Shown here: positions 63,510-64,000 of the stretch, in pieces
How the letters are laid out: every line of letters begins with the position of its first letter
Numbering within the stretch: the first letter of the stretch is position 1
Source: Pyropia yezoensis
Taxonomy: Eukaryota; Rhodophyta; Bangiophyceae; Bangiales; Bangiaceae
Length of the DNA stretch: 64,000 nucleotides
Reading direction: 5' to 3'
NCBI GenBank assembly: GCA_009829735.1
Contig: CM020619.1
Span: 254,590-318,589 of the forward strand
The notes under the pieces: model-generated
The model's database searches: none
Told to the model about the DNA's origin: nothing
What the model saw: only the letters and a program-made list of their open reading frames with translations
Translations under genes and position numbers: made by a program

Positions 63510-64000
63510 GAGGTCCCCGCGAGCGGCGCCCCCGCGTGGCGCCCCCCCCCCCCGGGGGCCGGCAGCGCGGGGCACGCCGCGGCGGGGGGCGGGGCTCCCG
63601 GCGGGGGCGGGGCGGCTCGCCTCGCCGTCGCCGCCGGCCGGCCGGCGGCGCGGCGCCCCGTCGTGCGCGCACGCACGCACCCGCGGGGGCGGGCCGGCTG
63701 GCCTCGGGGCGGGCAGACGGGCGGGCGGGCGGGCGGGGGGGCGTACAAACGGGTGTGCTGGGGCGCGGGGTGGGGGAGGGAGGAGGGAGGCTGGGGGGAG
63801 TAGGGGGGGGGAGAGGGGAGGGGAGGGACGCGGGGGGGGGGGGCGGGAGGGGGGAGGTAAGGGGAAGGGGTGGCGGCGGGGAGGGTGGCGGAGGGGGGTG
63901 GTGGAAGGGTGTTTTTGGGGGCAAGTTGGGCGGTGGGGGGGGAGGGGGGAGGGGTTGGCTGAGCGGCGAGCGGTGGAGTGGGGCCCGGGCGGGGAGGAAC
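63014..64000. other. Promoter side of the propeller gene and GC-rich edge
   Basis: CGCTATATCTGC on the minus strand (63298-63309) is a TATA candidate about 290 bp before the ATG at 63013. Beyond it are GGC-trinucleotide repeats (about 63475-63509), GGGC tetranucleotides and G runs to the window edge. No gene seen. Confidence 0.45.

Noticed and set aside
1-64000. Transposable elements, viral remnants, tRNA genes
   Set aside because: I saw no transposase, reverse transcriptase, integrase or capsid-like reading frame, no long terminal repeats, and no convincing tRNA cloverleaf or T-loop sequence.

Overview
The window looks like nuclear DNA from a GC-rich, intron-poor photosynthetic eukaryote, most likely a bangiophycean red alga of the Porphyra/Pyropia type. 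The evidence is very high GC, mostly single-exon genes on both strands, long poly-Ala/Gly/Pro tracts inside otherwise normal enzymes, a plastid sulfolipid synthase, and predicted plastid proteins that begin with a Phe-containing MAFVPS-like leader. This assignment is inferred from sequence style, not from a database match.

Layout. Positions 1-9764 hold five head-to-tail copies (the last truncated) of a 2.02-kb unit with no credible protein. Positions 9765-12907 are homopolymer-rich DNA without a gene. Then follow: an Ala/Gly-rich unknown (12908-15283, +), a small membrane protein (16664-17359, -), a membrane RING-finger protein (19261-20529, -) divergent from a YjbQ/UPF0047 protein (20958-21626, +), about 4 kb without genes, and a tandem pair of secreted disordered paralogues (25694-26830 and 27872-28888, +). 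Next come a sulfoquinovosyltransferase (29520-31244, -), a two-transmembrane unknown (31851-33131, -), a low-complexity unknown (33850-35871, -) divergent from a three-exon VOC/glyoxalase-fold gene (36292-37606, +), a cytochrome P450 (37778-40000, -), a thioredoxin-like protein (41400-41909, -), a giant coiled-coil protein (43661-48511, -) divergent from the splicing factor PRP17/CDC40 (50612-52315, +), a coiled-coil plus multi-transmembrane protein (53227-54675, +), a fructosamine-kinase family protein (55264-56556, -), a small plastid-type protein (57222-57713, -) and a secreted beta-propeller-like protein whose frame breaks at G/C homopolymers (61246-63013, -).

The genes do not form one pathway. 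Several are probably plastid proteins (sulfolipid synthase, YjbQ, fructosamine kinase, the 163-aa protein). The most unusual items are: the secreted pair, which shares a signal peptide and C-terminal tail but has opposite-character charged middles; the fructosamine kinase with Ala where the catalytic Asp should be; a RING with Asp at the first His ligand; the 2-kb tandem array; and a GTAC-rich motif that recurs in the array and in many intergenic gaps. A TATA-like element lies about 180-290 bp before the start codon of most recognisable genes, and two divergent pairs appear to share one.
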